The notes beneath the pieces were generated by a model. It ran no database searches. It had not been told where the DNA came from and saw nothing but the letters and a program-made list of their open reading frames with translations. Positions 45,046 through 57,192 of a stretch of DNA of 64,000 bases are shown here, one piece after another. Origin of the DNA: Craterostigma plantagineum (lineage: Eukaryota; Streptophyta; Magnoliopsida; Lamiales; Linderniaceae); NCBI GenBank assembly GCA_027422505.1, contig JAPQWV010000002.1, positions 23,910,501-23,974,500 of the forward strand. The letters run 5' to 3'. Within the stretch, counting starts at the first letter, position 1. Every line of letters starts with the position of its first letter. The translations under genes and the position numbers were made by a program.

Positions 45046-48000
45046 GTGTTCAATTTGCAATTTAGCGCTGATTATCTTCATCTTGTAATCGTCCTGAGTC
45101 CTCAAAGAAAACGTATCACAGTTGCGTTCGCGAAAGCGTTTGCATGCGTGTTCTTCAATCACATCCTCTTTTGTCTTGTCTACTGACCTCTTCTTTCAAG
45201 ATCTTCAAGCTCACCGGCTCTTGAACTTCTCTTCTTTTAAGTGTTCAAAGCTGCTTGTTGGATCGTAACTTTTTGTGTTAAATCTCTCCTTTGGATAGTA
45301 CCACTCCCCCTACATTTGATCAACCTTGGGTTGGGATTGGGGATTTCTCTTTAAATTTGGAGAGATATACACGCGGCGGATTTTCTCTTTAGGTGTTCCA
45401 GCTCTCCCTTCACTTGTTGCAACTCCCCCTACATTTGTTCAACCTTGTATTGGGATTGGGAGTTTTCTTTAAACTCGAAGAGCTGTACACGAGTCGGCAG
45501 CTTTGATGCTTGAAGTCTATACTGAAGTTGTTGGTCGTATCTTAGATTTTCGTTTCTGATCTCTCCCTACAACAATGGTACAACTCTCCCTACATTTGTT
45601 CAACCTTTCTACGTTGTGATTGGGGTGTTTCCTTAAAATCGGAGATTCGTACTTGAGGCGACAACTTCAATCGTTGGACTGTGGTCTTCGCTTGATTCTT
45701 TGAAAACGCTTGAGATATGACATATTCTGATCTATATTGCACTTTTTTCGTGATGTTGCCCCCTTTTGCTTTAGTACTCCTTTCCCCAAGAACATCAGCT
45801 GGGGAAATCATCATGGGTAAAAATGGGACATTGTCTTTGGCAAGAAGATCGCATTTTCGGAACAAGATAATGGAGTTGATTGGTAGTCACGATTACTCTA
45901 CTCTCGGTGTCAGATTCGTCATCTTCGAAGGAAGTTGTCTGGTTCGGCCACGAAGAAGCTTATCTGGCTCCGAAGAAAAAGGTAGGCGTGGGGTGTATTT
46001 TTCGAAAATGTGTTTGGGCTCCTTATGATTATTCATTCAATTAAGTGAGAGCCTGTCGTCGGAGTGGTTGGCGCGGCAGAAATGATGGATACTCAGGTTA
46101 ATCTTCTCCTTTAATGAGGTTGAAACATGGTGAATCTTCTTCTTCGTGGTGTCAGATCCGTTATCGCCGAAGGAAGTTGTATGGTTCGGCCTCGGCGAAG
46201 CTTGTCTGGTTTTTGGAGAAGGTGTACATGGGATGTGTTCTAAGTTGTGCGGAGGCTCCTTTGGAATATATATATTTTAAGTGCTGTAGAGCCTGGCTTC
46301 AGAGTGGTACGCTCGGCGGAAATTAGTGGGTGGTCCGACCTGTTTGTTTATACGTATTCCCTTCTCCCCCTCATGGAGATTCGTGTTAACGAAATCGGCA
46401 TGCCTGTATAGGAGACCAAGAAGGACACAAACAACAGGTCGGTTAAGGTAATAACAAGACGGAAATACTAAGGCGATCCGTCAACACTGCTTCAGAGACA
46501 AACTCTGAGACGTGGCCTATAAGAACAGCACTTGAGAAACCGAAGCCACATAGGCATTTCGTTTGCATCGCTATTGAGACTAGCTCGAAGAACGATGGCC
46601 TAAAACCGTTGTTGTTTTGACCTTGTAACGGTAGGACTTCCTTTCGATCATCGAAGCATGTCGTAGTAGGATATGTCTACGAAAGTTCTGATCTGGTCAC
46701 AAAATCCAGATAAGAAAAAGTGTATGTGTCCTAGAAAAATATAAAACATTTAGATAGTGAGCACCTAGACTCGATGTGTTCAAGAACGTTCAGTGGTGTG
46801 GAGCTATGTACCACTTAATTCAATATCTCCTGCTTCCAAGTAAAGAAGTGATAGCATACGTGGCTCCCCGTGATTTAATGAAACATCGGTCTGTTGGGAG
46901 ATCGATGATGGGTAAGGCTCGGTTGTGCAAGCGTCGTTGGACCTAATGCGGCGCCTTCTACCCGGGAGCTAATAAAATTAGCACCTGTACCTATGGGGCT
47001 TTGTCCGACAATTTGTGAGGTAAGAAAATTTTGTATCTTCCGTTTTTCGGTCTTGTCAAGATTTTCCAAATATGGGTAGCTATATGAGTTTGAGATCGTC
47101 GCTAACACTCGGGTGTGTTCCGGGGTTAGGTTCAGTTTGGTCTGACTGAACCATGGGAACTTGAAATCCATACATCCGGTACAAAGTGATGTGTGCTGCT
47201 TGATTTTGGTCAGCAGTTCGGGGCAGGTCGGTTTAGATCACCTTCGTGTTAGTGTATGATAACGCCTTCTCCTTTGTTCTCGAGGGTTGAAATATTTCGT
47301 TGAAGTCGATCTTGGAAATGGAAGTGCTTGATATGGTTCTTCTTTCTTTTCCCGATTTTTTTGTTTTTTTTATATATATAAATATATACTATGGTAATAG
47401 TAATAGGTATAGATATATAGATATATGTATACGTATATGTATATGGGTCAAAGTAACTTTCACCCCCCTCGAACTGTGCAATGTAATTTTTTTAATCTAC
47501 TCCCCCCTCTAAAATTGGATTGATACTCCCCCTCAATGCATGCACGTTTGAAAATGCCGCTCTTCTCCCCAAAAAAAATGAGCGTGATAAAGATAACCTA
47601 CGTTTGGTTGCTCGCATCGCTGACCAGTCGTGTCTGTGGAACAGCGCGAGATACCATACACGCTGGGAGTTGCTCACGGTACAAATAGTCATGGTTGTGG
47701 AGCAACTCGAGAGATACCAACCATGCTAGGAGACGTAGTTGTTTCACCAGGTATTTTTCGAAAAATTTTCAGAGTTCAATGTACCGAGTTTATAAGTTGA
47801 TGCTTGGGTTCGCGAAAAATCTTGATTCGTGAAACAGAACTGGATTTGAGAAATTGGATCGCATCGTGAACTGGACTGGAATTTGGATTCGTAAAATTGA
47901 TGGGTTCGCAAAAGGAATGATTCGCGAATTCGAATTGGTTCGCGAAACTGGTGAAGGTTCACGAAACGTGAATTTCAATGACAAGTGAATTAAATTCGTG

Positions 48001-50929
48001 AAACTCCCAGTTCTTAATCGTGAAACTTGATGACATCATGAGACTGATTCACGAAACTGAATGTGTGAACTTGATTATATGAAAAACTCTCGTATGTGAT
48101 AGCAAGGAACTTTGGTTTTAAGAAATAATACATCAAGTAAACTCGATAACCATCAAGATTGACACTTAATCGACGAGTTTTTTGAAAAGCGAAATTGAAA
48201 AACACAAACAAACTGTGAAATCCAAGGCAGACAAACATTTAGTCGATGCGAAATCAAAAGCATTATAATGGGGAAAAGTTTTTTATACCGATTAAACTCC
48301 AAATTAGAGAATTTTGGGAAGGAGTTTGAGTTCGGCGATTTGCGAAGTAAAATAAGGTTTCAGAAAATCTTGCAAGGATTTCAAAAGCCCATTCGCGAAG
48401 TGTTTTTCGAAATGCCCAAATCAGACATGTTTTTCTAAAATGATGCGAAACTTTATAAATTGCTTAGAAAATCAGAATAAAAAATTCTTGCCCCCCCCCC
48501 CCCCCCCCCCCAAAAAAAATTCAATAGATGCTCTCTTCTTTTGAGTGAAAATTTGCCAAAATTCGCAAGCATGTAGTATATGTTCTCCCCCTAAATTAAT
48601 TAATTTTATTTTATTTTTTTTTTTGCAAGTGTTGTTTCGCATAAATTAACTAATTTGATAACCATTATGTCTGGCAAGAAATTTCTCCCCGCCAATTTGA
48701 GAGACATAACTTGCAAATAAAGGCTACAGAAATTGTCTCCTTAGTGTCTCAAGCTTAATCTAAAGTAACCATCAATATTAACATCTACTCGACGAAATGA
48801 GAAAAAGAAGGGAGTTAGCGAATTAAGTTAATTTGATGAGCTTCGCGGGCCGAAAGATTGAAATTCTGATTGAACTTGGGCCGCAAAATTTGAGATGTAA
48901 GCCCACAGAGAATTCGCGAATTGAATGATTACTATTGAAGTAAAGTTCACGGATCAGTTTTGCAAATTGTTGGTTCGCGAACTAGTTGATAGTGAGTGTT
49001 GACGGGTCAACCTTTGAGGGGATTCGCGAATTTAGACTTCGCAACCTTAGTTGAGTTCGCGAATTAGGGATTATCACGGAAGTGTATTTCGCAAAGTAGT
49101 TTTTATTTAGCGAAAAGCTGGACGGGCAAAGGAAACTTTGCGGGCCTGTAGATTTGGGCCGCAGAGTGAATTTGAAGGATAGGCCCATTAGGGATTCGCA
49201 ATGTGAAAGTTCAAAGGCTCATGACTTGAGTTCACGAACTGGAGCTGAAAAAAATGAACTTTCACGAACTTAGACATTTAAAGATATGATGAAAAGTGCA
49301 CACAAATTCCCTTGAATTGTCATGCGAAATTTATGCTAATATAAGGCATAAAATTTGATACTTAGTCCTATAACATCAATTCGGTCCATTGAACATAAAA
49401 GATATCAAATCTTCGAGTTTTTCAAAATCGATATGTCTGAAGCAAAATCCGAACACTGACGAAGAAAGCATCGCTTTCTTTCGCGGCGACCCTCAAGTCA
49501 AAAATTCGTCTGTATCATTGACTATGTTAGTTGAATCAATAATGATGCCATTCTTCAATTAAGCCTATAAATAGACAAAACTCGAATCAATACCTCAATA
49601 AAAAAATTTACCACTAACTCATTTGTATTCTCACATTTTCAGCACTCTCGCACAGACAAATGAATTGGATGCAGCAAGACCAAGAGAATGAGACTGAAGA
49701 ACATACAGAGTTCCGACGTAATTTTGAACACAAAGTGGATATGCTGGCGTTTGAGCTTTTCCTTCCGTTGTGCTTATTCGTCGCTTTTCTAGCTGTTCTG
49801 TTCTGGGTTCTCACTGGGCATGCTAGCTTTTGAGATTGTTTCGCATTTTAAGAGTAATTTATGAGTATTTTGTGAGCTTATCCTGGTTGCATTACGTATT
49901 TCGAGATTGTTTTTCGCGTTTTGGAGTGGTTCTTGTAACTTTGAAAGATCAGTTTGCGAAAAACACTTTCTCCCTCTCAGTGTTTGGAAATTTGGAATAA
50001 ACTCCCCCAAATAAGATTCCTATCGAGAGTCTTAAAACATTTGATAAATCACTTACTCAAACTCGATTAAACGCCTAACAACAACATTTAAAGTCGATTA
50101 AACATCAGCAAAAACATGAAATCACCATTTTGGTGATTTGCGAAGCTTAAAGTTGCGAAAATCTGTCGATAGTCGACTAACATTTGTGAAATCTGTAAAG
50201 GTTGAAAACCTGTTTTGCGCGAGAGAATTTGGTGAGCTCGATACGTGAAGTGGGCAGTTCGCGAATTAGAGCAGATTAAACAATTGAATTTCGCGGGTCG
50301 AAGAAAGAAAAAAAATGAGATTGAAATAGGGTCGTGAAAGTTTTGAAGGACAGGCCTGATGGGGTACGCGAATTGATTTCATGTCGACTTCATGGAATAT
50401 AGTTTTCGACTCAGATGATTGAAAAATTGAAGTATTGGTTTGCAAACTAAATGTTGACGAGTCAAATTTGCTAAAGTGAATCTCAATTGGATTCGCGAAA
50501 CTAGATGTTGAAAGAGTGAAAAATTTGATTCGCTAATTGCAAGATAAAATTTATTTAAATATCAGTTCGTGAATTTTAAGATTTTGGGCTCACGTTGGGC
50601 TTTAAGGGCTCCCCCTTGATTTTCTAAAGAAAGGTCCCTCTGAATATAATTATTAACGAATTTTTGGAACCTTATTTGACATGTCTACTAGGATGAGGAA
50701 TGTATCTTAACAGGAATAAAGAGCAGTTCATCCTAGATATCACCAACGTATAAGGTATGTCATTCATTTGAGCACGTATGCATATTGAATAAATCATGAA
50801 ATTTTATGCATATTTAGAATTTTACCAAATTTGTTAGCGTGAACTTAGTTGCTCGCGTCTCATCCGTTGATCATGTATGTGGAGCAGCTTCGTGTACCGT
50901 ACATGAGGGGTTTGCAAAATCAAACTAGA
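45046..50929 (-). other. LARD interior, noncoding part
   Basis: Nearly 6 kb with no recognisable domain on either strand. Features seen: three similar blocks around 45240-45640 (CTCCCCCTACATTTG(A/T)TCAACCTT with GGGATTGGG and a GAG-rich half), i.e. an imperfect repeat of about 115-170 bp; two related blocks at 45890-46070 and 46120-46320 (GTCAGAT(T/C)CGT ... GAAGGAAGTTGT); many TTCGCGAA words from 47800 on; and a pure C tract at 48491-48511. The Gag frame may have ended near 50930. Confidence 0.5.
48491..48511. repeat. Homopolymer C(21) tract
   Basis: 21 C followed by a run of A. Rare in plant DNA; a possible sequencing or assembly weak point, or a slippage product. Confidence 0.85.
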
Positions 50930-53125
50930 GGGTTTTAGGTACCCATTTAAAAATGGGTCCACCTCTATTGTACTTGTTAGTCCATAAAGACTCTCTACCT
51001 AACCTAAATTTATCATAGTCAACGGAAGACTTACTATCACGTACTGAGTCATTAAGTGTTTCTAGGGCTTGGATTTGGGTTTCCTCAGTCTTAAGCTTTG
51101 GAACCCATTTTTGTAGGAGTGGATCTCTCTTTGTTTTGGCTTTAGAGACGCGTTTTGGAGTCTTTTCTTGTTTTATGGGTTCCTTAGCAGTTTTTATTTT
51201 TGATTGTTCCTTTTTCTTTAAAACGTGTCTTTTGAAGTAGTTTTGTGAGCTGGTTTGTAGAAACGGTTATGCGTGGGAGAATGATTTTTGGAATGAAAGG
51301 ATGAGTTTTGCGATACATAAGGAAATAAAAACGGTACAGAAATTTTTGGAGGAAACAAAAGACTCGTTAAAATCGCTGGTCTCCTTCAAAATATCTTCCT
51401 TTTTAACCCAGACTTGACTTTTCAGTGACTCTTTTATGGGTCGTGAAAATTTCAAAGTATTTGTGCAAAAGATTTTGTCATGCGAAATAAAGGTATAAGA
51501 AAGTGAGTGTAATCGTAATTTTTCTTTTAGTGAAGATATTTCCTCTAGAAGTTTCTGCCTTTCTTAATTGAAGGACTTTCTCTCTCTTTCGAGAGTGGAG
51601 TGTAGATCACTAATTTTCTTTATGCAGTCAGGCATATACCCTGCTGCATACTTAGTCGGTGCCTCACTCGTTGAATCTTCTGAGGTGTTTGCTTCACTTG
51701 GACGTGGAATATCGGACTCAAATTCTGTTATTGCTGGATAATTTCGATCTTTATAACTATCATTTAACTCTGTATAATCAAATGATGTTTGAGTTTTACT
51801 GTGTGTTGGTCATCTTTACTTACAAAAGACATGAGATTTGCCAGACAACCTGTCTGCATGAATTTGAGATCATATAGATAAGGTGCACTTGATATGCCTT
51901 GTTTTAACTTACATGGGTAGTCAAAACCTAGTCCCTTATAAGGATTGTAGAAATCTACATTGGCTGGTTTGTTCAAGAAGATCGTTTGTTCTGACTGATC
52001 ACGTCGGGTTAAGATGTCCTCTAATTTTTTGATTTTGGAGTACAATCTTTCCCGTTATTTACAGAGTAAGTCATATTTTGTTGTAGTGTCCATTGCCTGA
52101 TCTCTATGAGATTTCATTTCTTATTCCAAATCATTGCCTTTAGCTTCGGATTTTTGCACTTGTACTTCTAGCTTAGCAACCTTTTCATTTGATACAATTA
52201 CACGATTTTTCTCACATGCATAATCATATCTAAATTTATCTAATACCACTAAATTCTTTTCTAGGTTAGCTTCTAGTTCCTTGATTTTTCTTTTTCCATG
52301 TTTGTTAGATTTATATAAAGATAAAAAACATTTTTCATCTTAAGTAAGGAGTCATAATCTGCTTCACTTACCTCAACCATATCAGAGTTGCTGGCGATCT
52401 CCCTTTCTGAGTCACTTTCTTCAGCTTCAGCTGCATCTTCTTCGTCGTCCAACCTAGCCATCAGTGCCATCTTCTCTTCCTCACTGTCTGAGGTGTCCTC
52501 AAGCCAATAATCCTGTTCACCCATCCAGACCATTCCCTTCTGCTTCCTGTTTTTTTTTAGTTCCTTGGAAGTATTATGCTTAAGGCTTTTACTTATCGTT
52601 TCCTTTTGGGACATCATGGACTTTAAAGTCGTCACATGTGACTTAGAATGCGTATTAGCCTTTTGAGGTTTGGGAACAAGATCATCTTTTTGAATACTCT
52701 TATCCTGTCTAGATAAAGATATTTCTATAGAACGATCATTTAGAACATGTAAGGGCGGGGAGTTTTTGAGATTTGAAATTTCCTCTAAAAGTTTTTGCTT
52801 TTCCGCTTGAAAACCTACTCTTTCCGATTCCAAAGTTGCGTTTAATTCGGAAATTTTACTAGCAACCATCGGAATTTCCAACCACGAGATAGGTTTATTA
52901 CAATATTAATTGTCTTTCCCATCAAGTGCTGAGAAAGAATTTTGTTTGACTAGTCGCAATAATTTTCTCTAAAGGGATAGCTCTAATGTAACAGATATTG
53001 CGGTAATCTAGGCTAATCTCATATTGTTCAGTTTTTGCATTCCACACTGTTGCTTTGAGTTCAAGATGATTTAGCTCAGTTATTTTATGCTTTAATTCCT
53101 CAATTTCTTTAGCTTGAGCATCCAT
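50930..53125 (-). pseudogene. Gag-like coiled-coil region of the LARD-like element
   Basis: The longest pieces are 53125-52922 (MDAQAKEIEELKHKITELNH, heptad-like) and 52881-52273 (202 codons). The latter has a Lys-rich part, then KGMVWMGEQDYWLEDTSDSE, EEEKMALMARL and an acidic stretch with SEADYDSLL. Lower down are SIKESLKSQVW-like segments and, near 50950, FKWVPK. SIRE-like Copia Gag proteins have this order of coiled coil, ALMA-type acidic part and WVPK linker, but the zinc knuckle was not found. Multiple stops interrupt the reading. Confidence 0.5.
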
Positions 53126-53299
53126 AATAAATTAATTTTTTTTAAGTGTCCTTAGTTGATTGTTGGATACGTGATCGTTGACGCGCTTTGTGGATTTGAA
53201 GAATTTTTTTTAAAGAATCACAATTGCGGTCTACTATTCGCGAACTACAGTACCAGCGAACTTCTTTCGCGAACTGTCAATTTGCGAACTACTATTCTC

Positions 53300-53720
53300 G
53301 AACTGATTTTTTTTAACTGCTACAGTGCATTCGCCAAATTGCTACAGTGAATTCGCAAATGTTTTTTTTCTCTAACTGCTACAGTAAATTCGCGAAAATG
53401 CTACAGTTAATTCACAAAAAAAAATTCCTTTTTCGCGAACTGCTACAGTGAATACGCGAAAATGCTGCAGTGAATTCGCCAATTTGCTACAGTGAATTCG
53501 CAAAATTGCTACAGTGCATCCGCAAACTAAATTTTTTTAAAAAAATTTCGCAAATTGCTACAGTGAATCCGCCAAATTGCCCGTGTTTTAAACTGCTACA
53601 GTGATAGAGAACTATTATACTGAATTCGCGAAATTGCTACAGTGAATTCGCAAAATTGCTACAGGGCAACGCAAACTGAATTTATTTTTTTACGAATTGC
53701 TACAGTTTGCGAATTGCTAC
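53300..53720 (-). repeat. GCTACAG array in the LARD leader
   Basis: Twelve exact GCTACAG words plus GCTGCAG and GCTACAA variants, mostly within TTGCTACAGTGAATTCGC units spaced 20-40 bp apart. The array lies between the primer site and the first Gag-like ATG, so it would form the transcribed leader (as ACTGTAGC on the sense strand). Confidence 0.85.
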
Positions 53721-53950
53721 AATAATCGCGAACTGCTTTCTCACGCACGAATACCAAAAAACGATCCCCAATCCCAGAAAATTGTTCAGGAACAGTTTGA
53801 GAAATGATCTTTAACACATATATCTACAATCCTAAACACTCAAGCATCATTTAAAACACAAAAACATATCAAAATTTTTTAAATCAATGAAGAACTCGAA
53901 GAACACCCAAAAAAGGAATTTCAAATATTTTCTCAAATCCGAGCGCGTTT

Positions 53951-53963
53951 GGCTCTGATACCA
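53951..53963 (-). other. Primer binding site (tRNA-iMet) of the LARD-like element
   Basis: On the minus strand TGGTATCAGAGCC lies two bases from the inner end of the 5' LTR. Confidence 0.9.
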
Positions 53964-53965
53964 AT

Positions 53966-54312
53966 TGTAATTCCTAGTATATCCAACAAAATAAAGATTA
54001 GAGAATATTTACCACGATTTTGAGATGGAAGAACTCAATCCGTGGGGTGTTGGCGTGCGTTTGTTCTTGATAGGGTTGAGAGCATTCTTCTTAATATTTT
54101 CTCTTTCTATAATAATTTCACACACAAGACACACTCAATGTGTGTTAGGGTTTTAGTGCATATACCACATGTTGGTATATTGTACTTGGGCTTCATAAAA
54201 GCCCATTACAAATAAGCTCATTGGGCTTTACAAATAAAAGTTCAGTTCACTTAAATAAAATTACAAGACTACGATAAAATAATTAATTGAACACAATAAA
54301 TAATTATTAACA
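53966..54312 (-). repeat. 5' LTR of the LARD-like element
   Basis: 347 bp, colinear with 44686-45033, followed by the duplication CAAAC (54313-54317). Confidence 0.9.
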
Positions 54313-54441
54313 CAAACAGTAACATAGACAACTGCTAATAAAAATATTAAACGATCCTTAGCGGCGATTGCATAGCTCTTTGATGTTTGATCTCAGGCAG
54401 TAGGACGTACTACTGCAATCACAAGCGAAATGAAAGGCTAT

Positions 54442-54651
54442 GATGGCGTCAGACGAGCCGTCGACGGACCACCGCGTGATGTTACCTGTCTGAATCTTAA
54501 CGGTGCTCGTCGGAGACAAGTGGAACTCCACCTCCGCCGCCGCCGCGTTGCCTCCGCTCATCACCGATGATGATAATCTTCTGAATTGGACGGAGCCTCC
54601 GCTCTTCGCCGATGATGATAATCTTCTGAATTGGACGGAGCCTCCGCTCAT
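54442..54651 (-). pseudogene. Macro-domain gene, exon 1 (broken gene)
   Basis: From ATG 54651 the frame reads MSGGSVQFRRLSSS, a second GGSVQFRRLSSS copy, then FHLSPTSTVKIQTGNITRWS and VDGSSDAI. TGNITRWSVDGSSDAIVNAAN is how plant MACROD-type proteins begin, and VNPAN follows in exon 2 (44542-44583). Macro domains bind or hydrolyse ADP-ribose and its esters. The base pair after exon 1 is AT where a GT donor is expected, so splicing should fail. The LARD-like element lies in this first intron. With the exon 2 lesion and missing downstream exons, this is a pseudogene, although exon 1 is still fully open. Confidence 0.7.
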
Positions 54652-54660
54652 CGCCGATGA
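54557..54660. repeat. 45-bp in-frame tandem repeat in macro-gene exon 1
   Basis: Two full units and a partial third of a 45-bp sequence (CTGAATTGGACGGAGCCTCC core), 15 residues each, encode the duplicated GGSVQFRRLSSS segment. In-frame slippage; no known function. Confidence 0.85.
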
Positions 54661-55001
54661 TAGCACTTGCTATTTCAGTACTGAGCTCTACAGCGAAGGG
54701 TTCTTTGGTAATTTACTCTACGAAAGAATTTCGAGTAGATCTGCTGTGCTATCTATTTAAACAATGAACGGAAACAATACAAATATACCAGCAAAAACCT
54801 AAAATAGTACCACGTAAACCCGATCATCAATTAATTTTGAGCGATGGTTTTGCAATTTTCCCCGCACGGTTTACAAAATCTAGAAATTTCGGGTTTGCAA
54901 ATCGTCTCGAAATGTGTCTCGAAATTTGTTTCGCAAATTTTTCTTTTGATTCCGTTTCGAAATTCGTTTGCAGGATTCATTCGAAATTCCGCTTCGCAAA
55001 C
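54652..55001. other. Flank between the macro-gene remnant and Copia-1
   Basis: No gene. The 54850-55001 part (CCGCACGGTTTACAAAATCT, TTTCGCAAA words) belongs to the repeat family also seen at 36870-37000. Confidence 0.45.
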
Positions 55002-55633
55002 TGTTAAAAACTGAGACACAATGGGTCACCATGATAATGGGCCTTAAATGTTTATCATGGCCCATAGATTATTTGTAGCCCAGTTATACATAATTGAGGT
55101 GCAAATAATCATAACTTCAAAATTGTGGGCTAAATAAAAAACGCGCTATTCTTTCTAAGTGCAAGTATATTTTTCTGGGGTATATCTAGCAATTTTATAC
55201 GCTTTTTCACTTTACACAAAAAGCCCACAACCTTTGCAAAAATACACACGATCTCTGTTTTCCTTGAGCTCTCCCTCAGAAGAAAAACCCTAATTAGCAT
55301 ACTCTTTTTCGATTCCCTTATCATCTGCCTTGAATCTTTGATTCTCTGTGAGTAAAAGAATACACAGAGTCTCATTTCTTGATCTGTTCTAAGGTTTGAC
55401 TCAGATTCTTTCTTTTTCTCTTTGACGCCCGAAGCCAACCTGTGTTGTCTTCGTGCCACGATAGTCCCCAACATTTTCAGGCTCCGATTGCAAACAGATA
55501 AGTTTTCTGAACGATTGTGTGTTAGTTGCAATACCTCATTGTATGCACCTATTAGATCTGAACACATTAATTCAGTCTAGTGTCGTCTATGTGATTCTCT
55601 GTGAAATACTGTGATTAATTGTTGTTTTTAACA
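55002..55633 (+). repeat. 5' LTR of Copia-1
   Basis: 632 bp, TG...CA ended, colinear with 60386-60854 up to the truncation point. Confidence 0.9.
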
Positions 55634-55646
55634 TGGTATCAGAGCC
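55634..55646 (+). other. Primer binding site (tRNA-iMet) of Copia-1
   Basis: TGGTATCAGAGCC adjoins the 5' LTR end directly. Confidence 0.92.
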
Positions 55647-55907
55647 ACCAAGGCACTGTATTTGAGCTTTGTTGCATGTGCATAATTTTTAATCGTACTG
55701 ATCTCTTTCCTTTGTGAAGGTGCAGTCAGTGATCGTGATCCTTTTAATGCAGCTGACATCGAGATACATTCTCAGCAACTTCTTGTGATTGAAGTTTTTT
55801 TGTAACTTCATACGGTGAATTCGTTCCTTTATCTCCCTTATCTGCTTTTTGTGACTACTTGTTGATACTCTGTGGTCATATCTGAATCTAACATAATCTG
55901 CTAGGCA

Positions 55908-57174
55908 ATGGAGATCATAGAATCAGACACTGAAACCCCTACAAATACTGAAAACCAGACAAACACAGAACCCCAACCGAAGACCTTCAAATCTCTAAAG
56001 ATTGACCCTAGAAATCCTCTGTTTATAAGTCAGGCTGATCTATCTGTGACTAACATTACAAATGTGACCTTGTCTGGATCTGAAAACTACTCTTGTTGGT
56101 GTAATTCAATTCTTTTAGCTCTCACTGCAAAGAACAAAGTAGGCTTTGTTCAAGGCACAGTTCCATTACCAGATGATACTGAGTTATCTAGTGATTGGGA
56201 GAGATATAATGATATAGTATTGTCTTGGATTTTGAATTCCCTTAGTAATGAACTAAGAAATAGGTACACCTATGCTAAGTTTGCCTCTAGAGTATGGGAT
56301 CCTTAGAACAAACCTTCAAAAATGTAGATGGCTCTAGGAAATTTAGTCTCCAACAGTCTATATACAATCTGAAGCAAGGAAATGACAACATTTCTGTGTA
56401 TTTCTCGAAACTTCAGCACCTGTGGGATGAGCTGGAAGCTCTAACCACAGAGCCTGACTGCACTTGTAAAGCAACTGCCCATTTGAACAATGTATGTGAG
56501 GAACAAAAGCTCATGCAATTTCTGATGAGCCTTAATGAAACAATAATCACTTAAGAAGCAACATCTTAATGCAGCAACCTCTTCCAAATGTTTTGCATGC
56601 ATATAACATGGCTAGTAGGGAAGAGTCTCATAGAAGTATAGTCCAAGAATCTGATAGTGGCACATCAATTTTTTTTTAATTAAAAGCTTTAACAGACCAA
56701 ATCAAAATAGTTTTAATCAAAATCCCATAATTTGTAAGAATTGTGGCATTAAAGGGCATTCTATAGAAAGATGTTATAAACTCATAGGTAATCCAGCTAG
56801 TACTCAATATAACACTAACACCAACACTAGTAATAACTACCCCAACAATAGTTCTGTTATCTGCAAACACTGTGGGATCATGGGTCACTCTATTGAGAAA
56901 TGCTTCAAGCTATTTGGTAAACCAAATAAAAACAACCCTAACCGTACCAAGTAAAAGAAATTATCATTGGAACACAAATAAAACTGCAAACTTAACAGAA
57001 ACCAATCAAAACACTGCAGAAGTAATCACTCCTAATCTCTCAATAATCCAATATAGCAGATTAATGAAACTGCTTGAAAAGGAGAGCCTAGCTGAAGCTA
57101 ATCAAGACATCATGGCAGGTGCATTCATTAACACCATGTCCTCTAATTTTAAAGAATGGTGGATAATAGATTAA
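55908..57174 (+). pseudogene. gag and protease start of Copia-1
   Basis: Frame 55908-56306 has VTLSGSENYSCWCNSILLAL and LSWILNSLSNELRN, the N-terminal Copia Gag domain. A shifted frame (56294-56554) continues with LQQSIYNLKQGNDNISVYFS and KLQHLWDELEAL. Two knuckles of CKxCGxxGHSIExCxK type lie near 56735 and 56865 in different frames. At 57160-57174 the protease active site reads WWIID, stop, GATDH: TAA replaces the Ser codon of the DSG triad. Confidence 0.85.
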
Positions 57175-57192
57175 GGTGCTACTGATCATGTT

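Larger units (their letters stand above)
44686..54312 (-). mobile_element. LARD-like, Copia-derived LTR element in a macro-gene intron
   Basis: LTRs of 348 and 347 bp at 44686-45033 (3') and 53966-54312 (5'), duplication CAAAC at 44681-44685 and 54313-54317, tRNA-iMet primer site and PPT all in minus orientation. The 8.9-kb interior has only a degraded Gag-like reading region (about 53125-50930) and no protease, RT, RNase H or integrase that I can find. Charged coiled-coil segments, an acidic part with KMALMARL and a KWVPK motif recall the long Gag of SIRE-like Copia elements. About six substitutions in the first 120 aligned LTR bases make it fairly old. Confidence 0.88.

Noticed and set aside
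54318..54441. U12-type (AT-AC) intron at macro-gene exon 1, donor ATAGCCTTTC
   Set aside because: Similar to the ATATCCTT consensus but with G at the fourth position; the matching acceptor (TTTAATAG) lacks a TTCCTTAAC-like branch site. Decay of a normal GT donor is simpler.
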